Below, in pieces: positions 12,176 to 24,266 of a stretch of DNA of 64,000 nucleotides. The position numbers and the translations under genes are program-made. The notes under the pieces are model-generated. The model was not told the DNA's origin. It worked only from the letters and a program-made list of their open reading frames with translations, and ran no database searches. This DNA comes from Montifringilla adamsi (Eukaryota > Chordata > Aves > Passeriformes > Passeridae). Position 1 is the first letter of the stretch; the number at the start of each line of letters is the position of its first letter. The stretch lies in the NCBI GenBank assembly GCA_017590115.1, contig JAGGNK010015225.1, positions 62,001-126,000 of the forward strand, read 5' to 3'.

Positions 12176-12993
12176 GAGAAGGAAGCAAGGGGATGAGACA
12201 GCAGAGATCATCACACACAGCTCTACCCTGAAAATGCACTGACAGAAGTGGCTTCCATTCATACCTCATGCTGCTGGAAAACATGTATTTTTATTTGCCT
12301 CAACTACCTCTTCTTTTTTAGGTGCTGGTGTTACCATTCCAGCACAGTGGAAGAGGAAGACTCCTCACACTCCCTCTTTTCCAAGTCCAATTTTGAGCTC
12401 ACCATTTCCTATGCAAACTTTAGCTGCAAACTCTGGATAACTACGGGCCATAAAAAAGCCTTGAAAATTTACAAAACAAACAACAGCCTGTGAACTTCCA
12501 CATGGGAAGCCCTCAGGTATCAGCACCAATCAACATTATCAAAACACTACCCAGACCTAAAACATCCAGCACTTGGTACAACACATCAAACCACACACCT
12601 GTGCATCCAGTTTTGGACTGTGAAGTGTTTTCCTTACATGAAATTTATGGCTTGTGTTTCAAAAGATACTGTTTATGATGAAGGCAATTTTTATGGTTAG
12701 TTTTTGTTAGTTTGCCTGTTTGTTTTAAATACAGACTTTCATTAACTACTGCAATGAACAATACTCTGCTTCAGAGACAGAGTGCTGTTCCACCTGCCTC
12801 CATGTGCAGCCTTTTCTTTTTTTAACTCAAGATAACAACCAAAGGCATGGAAGAACATCACCTCTGCAACATATAATTTAGATTCTTTCAATCATATTAG
12901 GTGACATTTTCAAAGCTGCCAATAAAAGGAGATACTGCATGCATGACCAACTCAGCACATTCTATGATTCTGTGCTCTATGTGAAAAAAAAAA

Positions 12994-13218
12994 TCAGGTT
13001 CCAAAATATGTTTTATTCAATTTTTTTGGGTGAAAACCATCCCTGTGCACTGCATCAATGGTAAAAGCCAGCTTCCCAAACGGGGTGATTTTCAAGAGTA
13101 GAACTTTCCCTGTCCCACAGGGTGGATACACAGCAGTGAACTCAAGATCTAAGACTCCTTCTCCTCCAACAGGACCTACTTGGGATTTTTCAGTAAATGG
13201 AACTGGTCCACTGTGATC
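12994..13218 (-). CDS. unrecognised open segment behind an acceptor-like site
   Basis: On the minus strand 'AATTTCCTCAG' ends at 13219 and is followed by an open frame of 74 codons to a TGA at 12996-12994. It begins DHSGPVPFTEK and includes GGEGVLDLEF and FGKLAFTIDAV. Amino acid composition is balanced rather than low-complexity, which is why it is listed. An AATAAA overlaps its end (13017-13012) and a T run follows the stop. I recognise no domain, see no partner exon, and consider a chance open frame the more likely explanation. Confidence 0.12.
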   Translation of the reverse strand, partial: DHSGPVPFTEKSQVGPVGGEGVLDLEFTAVYPPCGTGKVLLLKITPFGKLAFTIDAVHRDGFHPKKLNKTYFGT

Positions 13219-15104
13219 CTGAGGAAATTTGATCTGCTGCTTCAATACAGGTTTAACAGTTAACAATTCAGCGGCAATAAAAATCTGCAACTTCCTTTCT
13301 TTTCATCTGAAGTGATAAGAAAACAATGATTTTTTTTTTTCTTTTGGAAAAAAAAAATCCCTTCTGAGAACATTCTGATAAGGTTACGGTTAAATAAATG
13401 ATTTTCAGGAGATATGCAGTTAATTTACAAAAACACTTGGCAAAAAAATCCATCTTTGAATATCTAATTCATATAACGTTCCCCTTTATTTGTTTAATTC
13501 AAGTAAAATATTTCCCTCCACCCTTTCCTTTTCATAGGCTTTTCACACCCACATAACAACCAAGTGACTCTTCCCTGACCCGGCCTCCCACGCCTTTTGG
13601 TACAACTGCTCCCCTCTCTTGAGCTCTTCTCCCAAGATCCAAAGGAAGCACTTAAGGAAGGGAAAGGAAACCCAGTACAATGCTGAACCTTCCTTTTTTT
13701 TTTTTTCTTTTTTTTTCATTAAACCGCTGGGTTTATTTGCTGTTCCACAGGGATGTGTGGTGCGTGGAGAGCCTCCTCCACGGCTTTGTTTTGGAAAAAA
13801 GGGAAAAAATATCCCTGAGTGCTCTAAGTGCCAACACAAGTGGGTTTGGGATGTCCTGGTGTCACCATCCAGGGAAATAACAGCAGCAGTGGATCCCTCC
13901 CTTCGTGGAGAACCTGCAATTCCTACAGCTGTTGTTTGGAGAAGACACATCACAGAGCAAGACCGAGTCAATAATCACTATTCTGCTTTTTCCATTTTCT
14001 AATCATCTCAGCATTCCAAACGATGCTCTGGAAATCCAAGAGCTACAGTAGCCCATATCAGCATCCTCTCTAAATGGAAAACACAGTCTTAACGCTGGTA
14101 AAGCACCAAAGGGAAGTTAAATATCACTGCCCTCATTTCACTGACAACTAAAAATAAACTACTTTCCCAAGAAGCTCCCCCCTTCCAAGAATTCCTCCCA
14201 AATTCAGCGAGAGTCGACAGCAGATTCAGGGAGCACAACTTCCAGACCCAGCTCTGTCAGCCAACGTGATTCCTTCCAGCCAATAGTATGTTAATGATCT
14301 GGGGTTTTTTTTTTTGAGAAACCACTAATTGATATCTTTTTTTCCTTGGCATTTTACAGAGCCACTCAAAAATAACATAGTTTCTATTTTAGGGAAAGTA
14401 TCATTAGATTTAATTCCAGGGATGAACATCTGATTTTCATGTGAAATTCTAGAAGACCAGAGCCTTGCTCATTCAGTGTAACAGGGAAATTACAGCTTAG
14501 CTATGACTCTGGGATGATGTGATCCCAAAGCTGGAGCTGTGGCCCATCCCCTTTGCTCAGCACCGATATAATATCAGCAGAGGTCTGTAGGTGAAAGGTG
14601 GGAGGGAAAAGCAGTTTCAAACTGTTTCTGTCACCCTGATCAAAAAGAAAGTTTCCCCCTCATTCACAGACTCCTAACCTGTGGCACGGCAGCCAGTGCT
14701 TTCTGCAGAAGCTCCAGTGGGGGAAAAAAAAATGAAAGCACCTCTTTAAAAAACTGCTGAAGAGCTTTCTCTCAATCCCATTTAGCAAGATACCATCTCA
14801 GCACTGAAAATAAGCACATAAACTTACCAAAGCAGTATCAGGAGAAGCATCAGAAATAAAGTTCAGTTGTTACTCAGCCGTCAGCACCTCAGCCCCTCCC
14901 TGGCACCAAGTAAATCCCACAGCAGCAGGTACCAGAACTGCCTCTCCTCTGCTGCTCACACCCGAATGCTCACAGCCGGGCTCTGAATCTGCCACCAACA
15001 AAAGAAACCACAGGAAGACTGCTTCCCTAATGCTTCAGAACTGAGTCAGTGGGTCAACAATTCCTTCGGTTTAGGAGCCAGACCAATTCCCTTAAACACC
15101 CCTT

Positions 15105-15145
15105 CTTTTCTTTTTTTTTTTTTTCCTTTTTTTTTTTTCTTTTCT
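15105..15145. repeat. T-rich low-complexity tract
   Basis: About 40 bases consist almost only of T with scattered C. Minus-strand open frames crossing it read as K/E runs and are artefacts of the tract. Confidence 0.85.
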
Positions 15146-15304
15146 GATGGAGAAGCCAACTGTCTCCTGCCAGTGGCAGCCCATCTGCTTCCAGAACAGA
15201 ACCAAACCACTCCAAACCACCACCTCGTTTTGGCACAGGCATCCGTCCTGACGCAACTCCATTTTGTCTCCCACGTCTGGGAAAAGCCATGAGAAAATAC
15301 TTAC

Positions 15305-15381
15305 AATTGAAGAGGCAGCCGGGAAAACTGCTCCGTGTGCACCTTGCGCAGGCTGTGCCGGCTCGCAGCCCGCGCTCCCAT
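15305..15381 (-). CDS. possible first coding exon ending at a strong donor
   Basis: On the minus strand a perfect GTAAGT donor core lies at 15304-15299. It is preceded by GC- and CpG-richer sequence. An ATG at 15381-15379 has purine at -3 and G at +4, and opens a frame of 25 codons plus two bases (starts MGARAASRHSLRK) up to the donor. Another ATG at 15388-15386 starts a different open frame, so the reading frame is undecided. CpG-rich sequence next to a strong donor is the pattern of a first exon. No promoter or downstream exon was confirmed, and the phase does not fit the segment at 12994-13218. Confidence 0.12.
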
Positions 15382-15846
15382 CTCCCATGCCTGGGATGGA
15401 GTGGCACAAAGGAGAGCACTTCATGTGACCCCACACCTGTCCCCTGGTGTGCCCGGTTCCGTGCAGGCACAGAATATCCCGGGTGTGCGTTTCAGGAGCA
15501 GTGCCTGAACAAAGAGAAAGATCCGGAGCTGCTATCCCTCTTCCCCATCCATGACTCAAAACCGTCTGGTTGAAAATTGGTTTCGTAATAACCCTTTAGT
15601 ACCACCTACTCACATCACAGAGCGATTCTTGCAGCAAATGCACAGGAAATCACCAATGAGTGCCAATGGAGCTACTATTCCAAGAACCAGCTCTTTCGGT
15701 TATTCCTTCATCACTTGGAAACCGAGATGCTTTTACTTTCCCTATTGCACAGGGTGTAGGTTTTTTTTTTAAGATGAGCCTTTAACTACGATCCTGTAAA
15801 ATACTTTGTTGATAAATCACCAGCTGAAAACTTGCCCACTGTATTT

Positions 15847-15885
15847 AAAAAAAAAAAAAAAAAAAAAGAGAGAGAGAGAGAGAGA
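15847..15885. repeat. poly-A followed by (AG)n
   Basis: About 21 As run into about nine AG units. This is a compound simple repeat, all purine on the plus strand. No transposon body was seen at its side. Confidence 0.92.
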
Positions 15886-18800
15886 AAGAATTTCACAATA
15901 GTCATTCCAGAAAATACAGTAACTCCTTTCTGGAAATAACTCACTGGACAAATCAAGCGGGGAGAATTAATTTTTGGAGACAGACTGCATCCTGCAGAGC
16001 ACACAAAGGCGGTGTCGTCAGCCACGTGCCTTTGTGACCACCAACAGCAGACCCCTGACTCACCCAACCACGAGATGAGTCGCTATGAATGAGTTTCCTC
16101 TTCTTCCAAGCTCCCCAGGGGTGCTCTGTGCCATATCCTGAGCCTAATCCCGACTTTGATGGAAATTCCAAAACTCATCTGGGAAAGGCTGTGGCCACCA
16201 GCTAACGACGTGGCCATCTGCTCCCTCCTGCTTTGAGTCACCTGTCAGCAATACAAAAGGAAATTACTCAGCAGCGAGCACGTGGAAGCCTGTGCTAGAG
16301 CCTCTGGCGTACCCCTTACGGGAATGCAACATTCTGGAGCATTGGGATCACCCTGAAAGGAAAGTGTTACGTCCTGTAGCACTCCCATTCAAAAAAAAAG
16401 AGTGAAATTTGGTTTAAAATAAGGATAAAAATGAATGCCAGGAGTGCGGGGAGAGCGCGTTTCAGCTGGGTTCTCAGTGCCAGCATCACGGAGGCTGCCA
16501 TGGAAGGGGGGACAAAAATAAAAGAAGACATTTCACAAACACGAGACCTTCACTGTGCGTGACGAGAAAAATAATTAAAACAACTGAGAGAACTAATCTG
16601 TGGCTGCCTAGGAAGTTAACTCTTCGAAGGAAGTGATTAAGAGAACAAAAGCAAAGTGTTATGTTTATCAAACAAGTGAACTTAACCCATGGAGAGGGCT
16701 TACTTCTGTGAGTAAAGGTGGAATATCATCACAGCCCTCCCTGCAGGCAACAGTTCACACTGAGCTGGGATCTTAGTGAATATTAGTTAATTATTATTTC
16801 AAAGAAATAAGTCTTATTAGAAATACGAAGCACAGCTTTGCCAAAACACCAAATACTAGCAGAAAGGCAGCCACAATGTCCCATGCCTCTTTACACAATT
16901 CCTCTCCATCTAATGCCTATTCAGGACAAAATTCACAAGTATTTTCCTGAGAAGACCTGATTAACCACTTACAACATTCACAAATTCAGTCCCAGCAACA
17001 GACATTTTTTGTTTCATCACACATTACACAGCACACAAATTCAGCCCTGCGAAACAAGGCTCCCAACTTCTCCCAAAAAAGCAACCGATAAATATGAGAC
17101 AGTTACTACAAATGCTGCTTTGAATCTCCAGGAATTTCACAAAAATTAATTAATACTAAAGATCTAATTGTCTAACCTGCTTCTGCATGCAGAAAGAGCC
17201 AGACCTGGAGCCTCTACAAGGGGGGGAGGGAAGCGTTTCTTGTTCCTGTTTCGTACTTGACTTTTTTCCTGCGCAGGAGATGATCTAATTATCCAACGTG
17301 TCAGTATATTGCTTCACCCTTCCTCGTGTGTCTCTTTACATTAACATATTTTAACAATTCAGCTCATTAGGAAGGAGGCGAGGAACAAAATGGCAAATTA
17401 TCCTTAAAAATCAATCACAAAGGCAGAAGTCTTCCCATGTTTTGTCCTGTACCTCCCCAAAACTCTACCGGAGCACACAACCAACGATGCTGAATGTAAA
17501 CGGGTCACAAATCTCCCCAAATCTCACATCCTCACGCTGCTCAGATGGAAGTGTACCTGTTGAAGACAGGAGCCTGATGGGTGAGCTGGGCAGGGGAGTA
17601 ATTTTGGGTCCTGCCCAATTAGAAGGGAAAGAAACTCCCAAATGCCAGCCCCTTATTGTTCCCAACCGTGCTGATGCTCAGCTGCAGGCACTGTGGCTTC
17701 GAGGGGGCTGGTGGATCTCATGTATAATAACTGAGGATGGGTGATGAAAGCGAGCCATCAAACCACATAAGGCTGCTACCCATCGCCTTGAAATGGATCT
17801 GAAAAACCCTGAAATCCAAATATAACATGGACAGCACCTACATTTGCATATGTAGGATGCCAGCCGAAGTTTCCGAGCCTTTTTATCAAATGCCTTTTTT
17901 TTTTTACAGCCATTCAACACCCAGCCCTGCCAGCAGATACGGATTTGAGAGATGATCTTATGTTTTAAACCTTCCCCCAAATTCCTACAATAGGTTTAGC
18001 CTGAGCAGAGTCCCCATGGCACACTGTAAAACCACGGGATCTCGGGAAATGTTTCTTCAGCAAGTTTTGTGTATAATAGCAGTGCCTATATATAAATGTG
18101 TTTACGGCTATTCCTAAAGAAGAGCCTGCTCTGAAGCAGCTCCTTTATTGTGATCGAACATGTTGGATTCATTCCCAGTTTTAAGCCTTATATAAGGCCT
18201 TCAAGGAAACAGAAACTTATTTTGTACAAAATCATGCCAGTATAGTAGTAGGTGCAACGGAATTATTCTGTTACACATTAAGTTTTACTAATAAAAGACC
18301 TGCGTTGCCGTCATAAAGTCAAATGCTGCTTCCCACTAGTACAAACAAATATTTCTTGCCAGGTACGTCCACTCTGAGTAATAAATAACACAGCTTTCTG
18401 AACGGTGGGCTGTGGCATAAATGTGTCAGGTTATTCTTGTGCCCTGCTAGGAGAGAGCACAGCCCAGCGTGGTTGCAGGGATGGCTCACTACAAAAACCC
18501 TCGAGGATGCAGCACAGGTCAGGCCATCTCACAGGTTTGGTTCCCACATCCCCATGCAGGCTTCTGGCACTGCTCCAGCAGAATCTACACTTCCCAGGAT
18601 CACCCGGGGAGTCAATTCCCTCCAAATTCAAATTGGCATCAGGACCAGAAAGCTGGGTATGTGACCAGGTCTTAAAATTCAAGCTCTTGAGTTTTATCTA
18701 CTCAAAATAAAAACCACTAAATTGGTAATAAGCAGCAGAAGCTTTAAAATGAAAAGCACCACCGAAACCCAACAAACCAACAAAAAACCCCCACTTGACA

Positions 18801-21800
18801 GAAATGACAGGCTGTGATTAAAATCTTATGGTGGTCTCCACGCTGCGTTGCTGCAGAAAATCTGCTGGGGCAGAACACATCTATGCCTGACGTGGAGCAG
18901 CTCCCAGAGTGCTAGAGGCAGCACAGACACGGCCAGGGAAACAGAAACACCCACTCCAGTGCCATTTAGGTGTCTACATCCAAATAGATAAATACATCAG
19001 TCTCCACTGGGCTGGCACATGCACTTTGCACAGCACTTCATTGACAGCACCAAGGCTTTTTCCCCGCGGCCACGTCCCATTTTGTGTTACCACGCAGAGG
19101 CAGCTCAAGGACTAAACCAGATCAAAACTAAACCTCCTCTTGCTTAAGATTAAATTATTACAGGACTGACCTTGCAGATACCTTGGCCCAGCTTTTCAGA
19201 GGGGCTCACTACCCAGCACTGAGCTCAGCAGAAAACACAACACTAGCATCCTTTTTGGGAAAGAGACACTACTCACCCTTCTGCATCCTCCCATTGCAAA
19301 GTCTCTTCCCTGGGAAGTGGGAAACTTGTATTCTGTTTTCTCCTCCTATATCCACAGCCTGGCACTGTGCTGTAATTTTGATACTACTCAACTTATGAGC
19401 GGAGTAGTGACCTCTCACCCCTCCTTCTGAAACACGCCGCTGCTCCCAAATCACATAAAATATTCCAGATGGGATGACTGACCCTTACTCTACAGAGAAA
19501 AGGTCTTTTCAGGGCATTTGGAAGTCTATGTTTTCATTTCTTTTCTTAATCCCCTTTTTGTGTTTTATGCAAGCTGTTTAAGCAGACCCCAAGTCAGGAC
19601 ACCGTTTAATATTGCCGTACCTTTTTCTTCCCATTTCACTTGCTAGCAATTCGGAGATTCTTAACTCTTCTTATTCATTCTACAGGTCTCTGCTGCACTA
19701 TTTCAGGTCTGCAGTTCCAGGGTTGGCAGTTTTTTAGATTGCATTTCATGGGCCTGCACACAAGCCATGTTCACAAATACATTCTGGAGCTGTAGAAGCT
19801 GACAGGAATGGCTGAGTTCTGACCCTGGCATGGAAAGGATGACGTGAGGGGCAGGCGAGGCAGGATGGAATTGCTCTCCTGACTTACTCTGGTAGCTACA
19901 ACAGATGGATCACATAATCGAATGCAAACAGCAAGCAAGTTTCTTGGTAATGAGAGAAAAGGACACGATGACCTCTAGGTAAAAATCCTGGGAACAGCAA
20001 GCACACATAAACATCAACCTGAGCAACTTTAATTCTGTGCCAGGGCCTGAACTGAAGATAACAACAAAGACAAACACCCAAGACAGATTTAATTCAGGCT
20101 GTAATTTACTGCATGAACATGCCAGAATTGTGGTACAAACCTCATGCCTTTTAACACTCCTCATTGTAAGCCTATTCTTATCTTGGTGATGAATGTAGGA
20201 TTTTAGAAAGTTTTTTGTTTGGTTTTTTTCCAAGCCTCTTGCAGTTTTGGTGCTCTCTTTAGGGGGGAGGAAGCTGGAAGTACTTCAGGTTATGAGCTGG
20301 GGTGGAATATGTCCTAGGACTGATCCACAAACACAGGGCATCTCACAACAGGGTGCTGATAATAAATTGTTGCACAGATACAGACGAGCACATTACTGCT
20401 ATCTCCCTCTCCCTCCTCAGCAGTAAAGGGTATCTTAATTTAAGATTTATTTTGTTTGCAAAGTTGATTCAGCTCCTCCAATGGGAAGCAACAGCAGCAC
20501 GAAGTGTGTTTTCTTGGTATGAAGGTACAGATCTCTTAGCATACGCTTTAAATAACGGACTAAAAAACTCCCCGTTCCTTCTTCTGATTAAGAAATCCTT
20601 GAACAGCTCAGTTCCCCAGCACTCAGAAACCCCGACAGGGTAGCAGGGGCCATAAACACTCATTTTCTGCCCCAAACACGGGAACACTTCAGAAATAATG
20701 AGCATTTGGAGGAGGGTGGATTTTTGGGGGGATTTCCTTAATTTTGAGTGCTCCAAGCTCATACCACTAGATGGCACGTTTGAAACTCTTGGCATCATCT
20801 CAGTGAAATCACAAGTCTCTGCTCGGCATCACACCGTGCTTATCCCCTCCTGGGATGGAAAAGTACAGGTAAAATGATATCTCAGGAGCCAAAGAACCAG
20901 GACAGGCAGACAATGGCATGGAAAAATGTGCCTGCTTGGGAAGGCAGTGTCTGCCAGCCAGCTGAGGGAGGGACTGCCATGGAGAGCTGAGCTCCAGCAC
21001 TTCCAGCTCTCATCTTGGTGTGGCCTTGGTGAATCTCTTCATGACTTGGGGGAGTATCTGAATGCCAGAGGGAGCTGAGACAAGAGGAAAATGGCAAAGG
21101 AGGGTGAGAGTTGAGCCTCTGGATGCACAACACCATGTTCCACCGCGAGCTGAGCAATGCTCTGCTCTCTCTGCACGTCCCTGAGAGCTCAACAGATCAG
21201 AAACCATCCACAGCCTGTCCAACACACCACTGGCACGAACTGATGGCAGGGACACATTCAGGGCACCACCAAACAACAGGGGAAAAGGTAGCCAACCCAC
21301 AGCATCCCCTGCAAGATGTGACTTTTCCAGAAGTGTCAAGCACTTCCAGCCCCACAGACCTCCACGATAGATAAGCAAACACACAGCAGCCCATGACACT
21401 GAGTCACAGCCTCATGAGCAAGTCACCTCTTGTGCAGGACACGTTTTGGAGTGTACCTAGATGTGCCCTGGTATACTGGCCTTGGCAGGGATGCCAGAGC
21501 CTGGCAGCACCACTTCCTTAAGGCTTCTGGCTCGCTCTTGCTGCCAGTTCCTTAATTTAACTCAACCCACTTAGAAAGTGCATTAGCACAAGCATGTACC
21601 AACATTCCAACCAAGCCAGTAACATTCCCTCAAAGAAGAACAAGTCGGTTCAGCACCACCGTAACGATTGCGGGCGCTCGGAGCTGGTACTTGTCATGGC
21701 ATTGCACCCCACATTCCCTCCGTGGGCAACTTCAATAGACAGGGATTAACAATTTACTATGAGCACTTCAACATCTGACTCAGTCTTTGGAATGGGCACT

Positions 21801-22945
21801 CATGTCAATGGAAAAAAAAAAAAAACCAACCAAAAACCCTGTCAATTTGAGTTGGAGAACGACAGAGATGTTGACAGACCCCAAAAGGGCAGTGGCAGAA
21901 GTGAGTGGAAGAAAAAAATACCATCTTCCTTCTTCCAAACAAGACCAGCTCAGCCTCAGAACTGCAGCCAAAAAAAAAAGTTTTCTTTATGTAGGATTTA
22001 GCACTTAAGTGCCCAAAGTGCCCTCACCACCATCAGCCTCACTGAAGGACCAAAATACACTCCTGAGGTAGCACAAGAAAGCTTTGGCATAGCACCACCC
22101 ATGCTACACTCTTTGGGAATTCTGCTCTTCCCTGTTCCATCATTTTGGCACTATTTGTGCATTTACATGCTCCTGTATACACAGTACAGACCTGCTGGGC
22201 AAATACTCCTCAAAGCACACCAGAGTACATCTCTGTGTCAACGTCTGCAGGCTCTGCCAGCAAGTCTGTAAGACATCAGCACATGGCTGTAGCATCCTGC
22301 TGAAATATTCCAGCAAGGCCTCTAATTTCAATGGACAAACAACTCAACAGGATTCAATTTCAAACATAATGATGCAATAATCTCATCTGAATCTTTCCAG
22401 TTCCCTTTGGATGCAGCTCTGTCTCTCTAATCATCCCTCTCTCTAGTGGTGGATGATGCTGAACCTCTCACAAGTAGGAATATACCATGATGCTTGACTT
22501 CTTTTAAATGAAGACCGCAGTTACTCCAAAAGACAAATTCCTCAGTGTAACTACAACCCCAACTGCAAAATTTTGTTGGGGGAAAAAATGTTGGATCATC
22601 TATAAATGAAAATCCTTGGAATTCTGGTTCAGATTTTCCTCCTAATGAACCACTCAGTACACTGCATCCCAACTGAAAGCAAGGAAAATACTTCATGAGT
22701 GGGATCATTCTCACTTCTATTTAAATACCTGCAGCACAGGTGTTGATATCTGGGTTAGTCACAGGGAACTCCTTTAAAGTCAGTGCAAAGAAACTGTCAC
22801 TTGCATGCATGACATGATTCATCTGACTTATTCCAGGCAGTTATTTGGGATGTTTTCCCTCTCAGAAGGGAAGCTAGGAACGTCACAGCCCTGTCAGATG
22901 AGTTACAGTGATACCAAATTCTCAAATGCTGCTTTAAGCTACTGT

Positions 22946-22976
22946 AAAAAAAAAAAAAAAAAAAGGGGGGGGGGGG
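22946..22976. repeat. A19 followed by G12
   Basis: Nineteen As are directly followed by twelve Gs. The sharp junction of two homopolymers is prone to slippage and to sequencing or assembly length error. Confidence 0.93.
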
Positions 22977-23970
22977 AACCTTTAGATAATGATTTATGGC
23001 ATAAACTTTTATGTACTTATTTAAATGGAAAACCATAAGTAAGAATGTTGCCCCGCAGAGTTTTTGTTCCAAGAATTTTCATTCTCAAATTTGCAAACTA
23101 AATTTTGCAGCACTGGCCCGGAACACAGAGATGGATAAAGAACTTTGGGCAATGTGAAAGTAACTGATCCATTTCCTTCTTAAAAGAATTAATTTGAAGG
23201 CAAACACAGTAACCTAAAGGGCAGACAGTGGATTTCATCACGCAATACCCTTTTACGTTAATAGAAGGATTTTTATGAGGAAGGAGGAATAAACTTGTGG
23301 TTAAGGGCAAGACGTTCAAAGTGCACTGCCAGCTCTAGACTGTATTTTTCACAACTGTCTCCACCTCAGTGTCACACACATTATGTTTATTGCATCAGAT
23401 CTACATTTTTGGAGAGGACACAGTCAGGGAAGGAAGTACTGGGAGGAAGATGAGGCCGTTCTTCTGCAGCACAGCATCAAGAGCTGAGCCTCCCCTTGCA
23501 TGGAAAAGCTGACTGCGAAGAGGATGGATCTCATGGACAGTCACAAGGACGTGGCTATTAATGAGCAGAGGTGAAACTCATGACATTTCTCTGGCCCCAG
23601 CAGCACGGCTGCATTTGATCTATCTTATCTGGAAACTCCCTGGCCACTCAGCCTTGTTCTCAGTGTAAGGAGAATGAGCACCAGTGTTTCCTTAACCTCG
23701 CTGACCTTGCTGCTCTCCTCCTCAGCAGAGAACCACAAGAGTATAAACAGCTTTCTGAAGAACTGCAGAGACCACAGGGATCACCTTCTGTGGAAGTTGA
23801 TTGCGTGTCCCGGGGCGTCACTGGCCTGGCCATGCCCTGTGCTGCCTGTCCAAGCTCCCCATGCCAAGACTGGCTCTGAGGCACCACACTCACTGGGAAC
23901 ACAGCAGTTTTGTCACTTCTGAGCTCACGCCTGCTGGTGCAGAATCAGAAATGTAGAAGTAATTCAGATA

Positions 23971-24266
23971 ATCACACAATGGTTTGGGTTGGAAGGGACC
24001 TTAAAGATCACCTCATTCCAACCCCCTGTTCCATGGGCAGGGACACCTTCCATTGTCCCAGGCTGCTCCAAGCCCTGTCCAGCCTTACTTGGAACACTTC
24101 CAGGAATGGGGAAGCCACAGCTTCTCTAGGCAACCTGTGCCAGGGCCTCACCAGCCTCACAGTAGAGAATTTCTTCATAACAGCTAATCTAACTCTGCCC
24201 TCTGTCAGTTTAAAGCCATTCCCCCTTTCAATACATGCCCTTGTCAAAAGTCCCTCTCCAGCTTTT
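23971..24266 (-). mobile_element. CR1 LINE 3' end, antisense
   Basis: Read on the plus strand it begins 'ATGGTTTGGGTTGGAAGGGA', continues 'GGGCAGGGACACCTTCCATT', 'GGCTGCTCCAAGCCCTGTCC' and 'GGGCCTCACCAGCCTCACAG', and reaches 'TCAGTTTAAAGCCATTCCCC' and 'GTCCCTCTCCAGC'. At nearly 300 bp it is among the longer copies. It is non-coding and moderately diverged. Confidence 0.95.

Larger units (their letters stand above)
12176..23970. other. 11.8-kb CR1-free non-coding stretch
   Basis: No CR1 copy was found here, unlike the flanks. The stretch holds homopolymer tracts, a poly-A/(AG)n element at 15847, an A19G12 run at 22946, and two weak minus-strand exon-like segments (12994-13218 and 15305-15381). 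AT-rich parts around 17140-17400 contain several TAATTA-type words, the core bound by homeodomain proteins, but such words are common in AT-rich DNA. The lack of insertions could reflect selection against disruption or simply chance. Confidence 0.5.

Noticed and set aside
12958..12978. ATTCTATGATTCTGT-like words similar to a CR1 tail
   Set aside because: About 20 bases only, with no CR1 body on either side.
18185..18198. 14-bp perfect palindrome GCCTTATATAAGGC, CArG-like
   Set aside because: A true CArG box has six A/T bases between CC and GG; here there are eight. Palindromes this short occur by chance.
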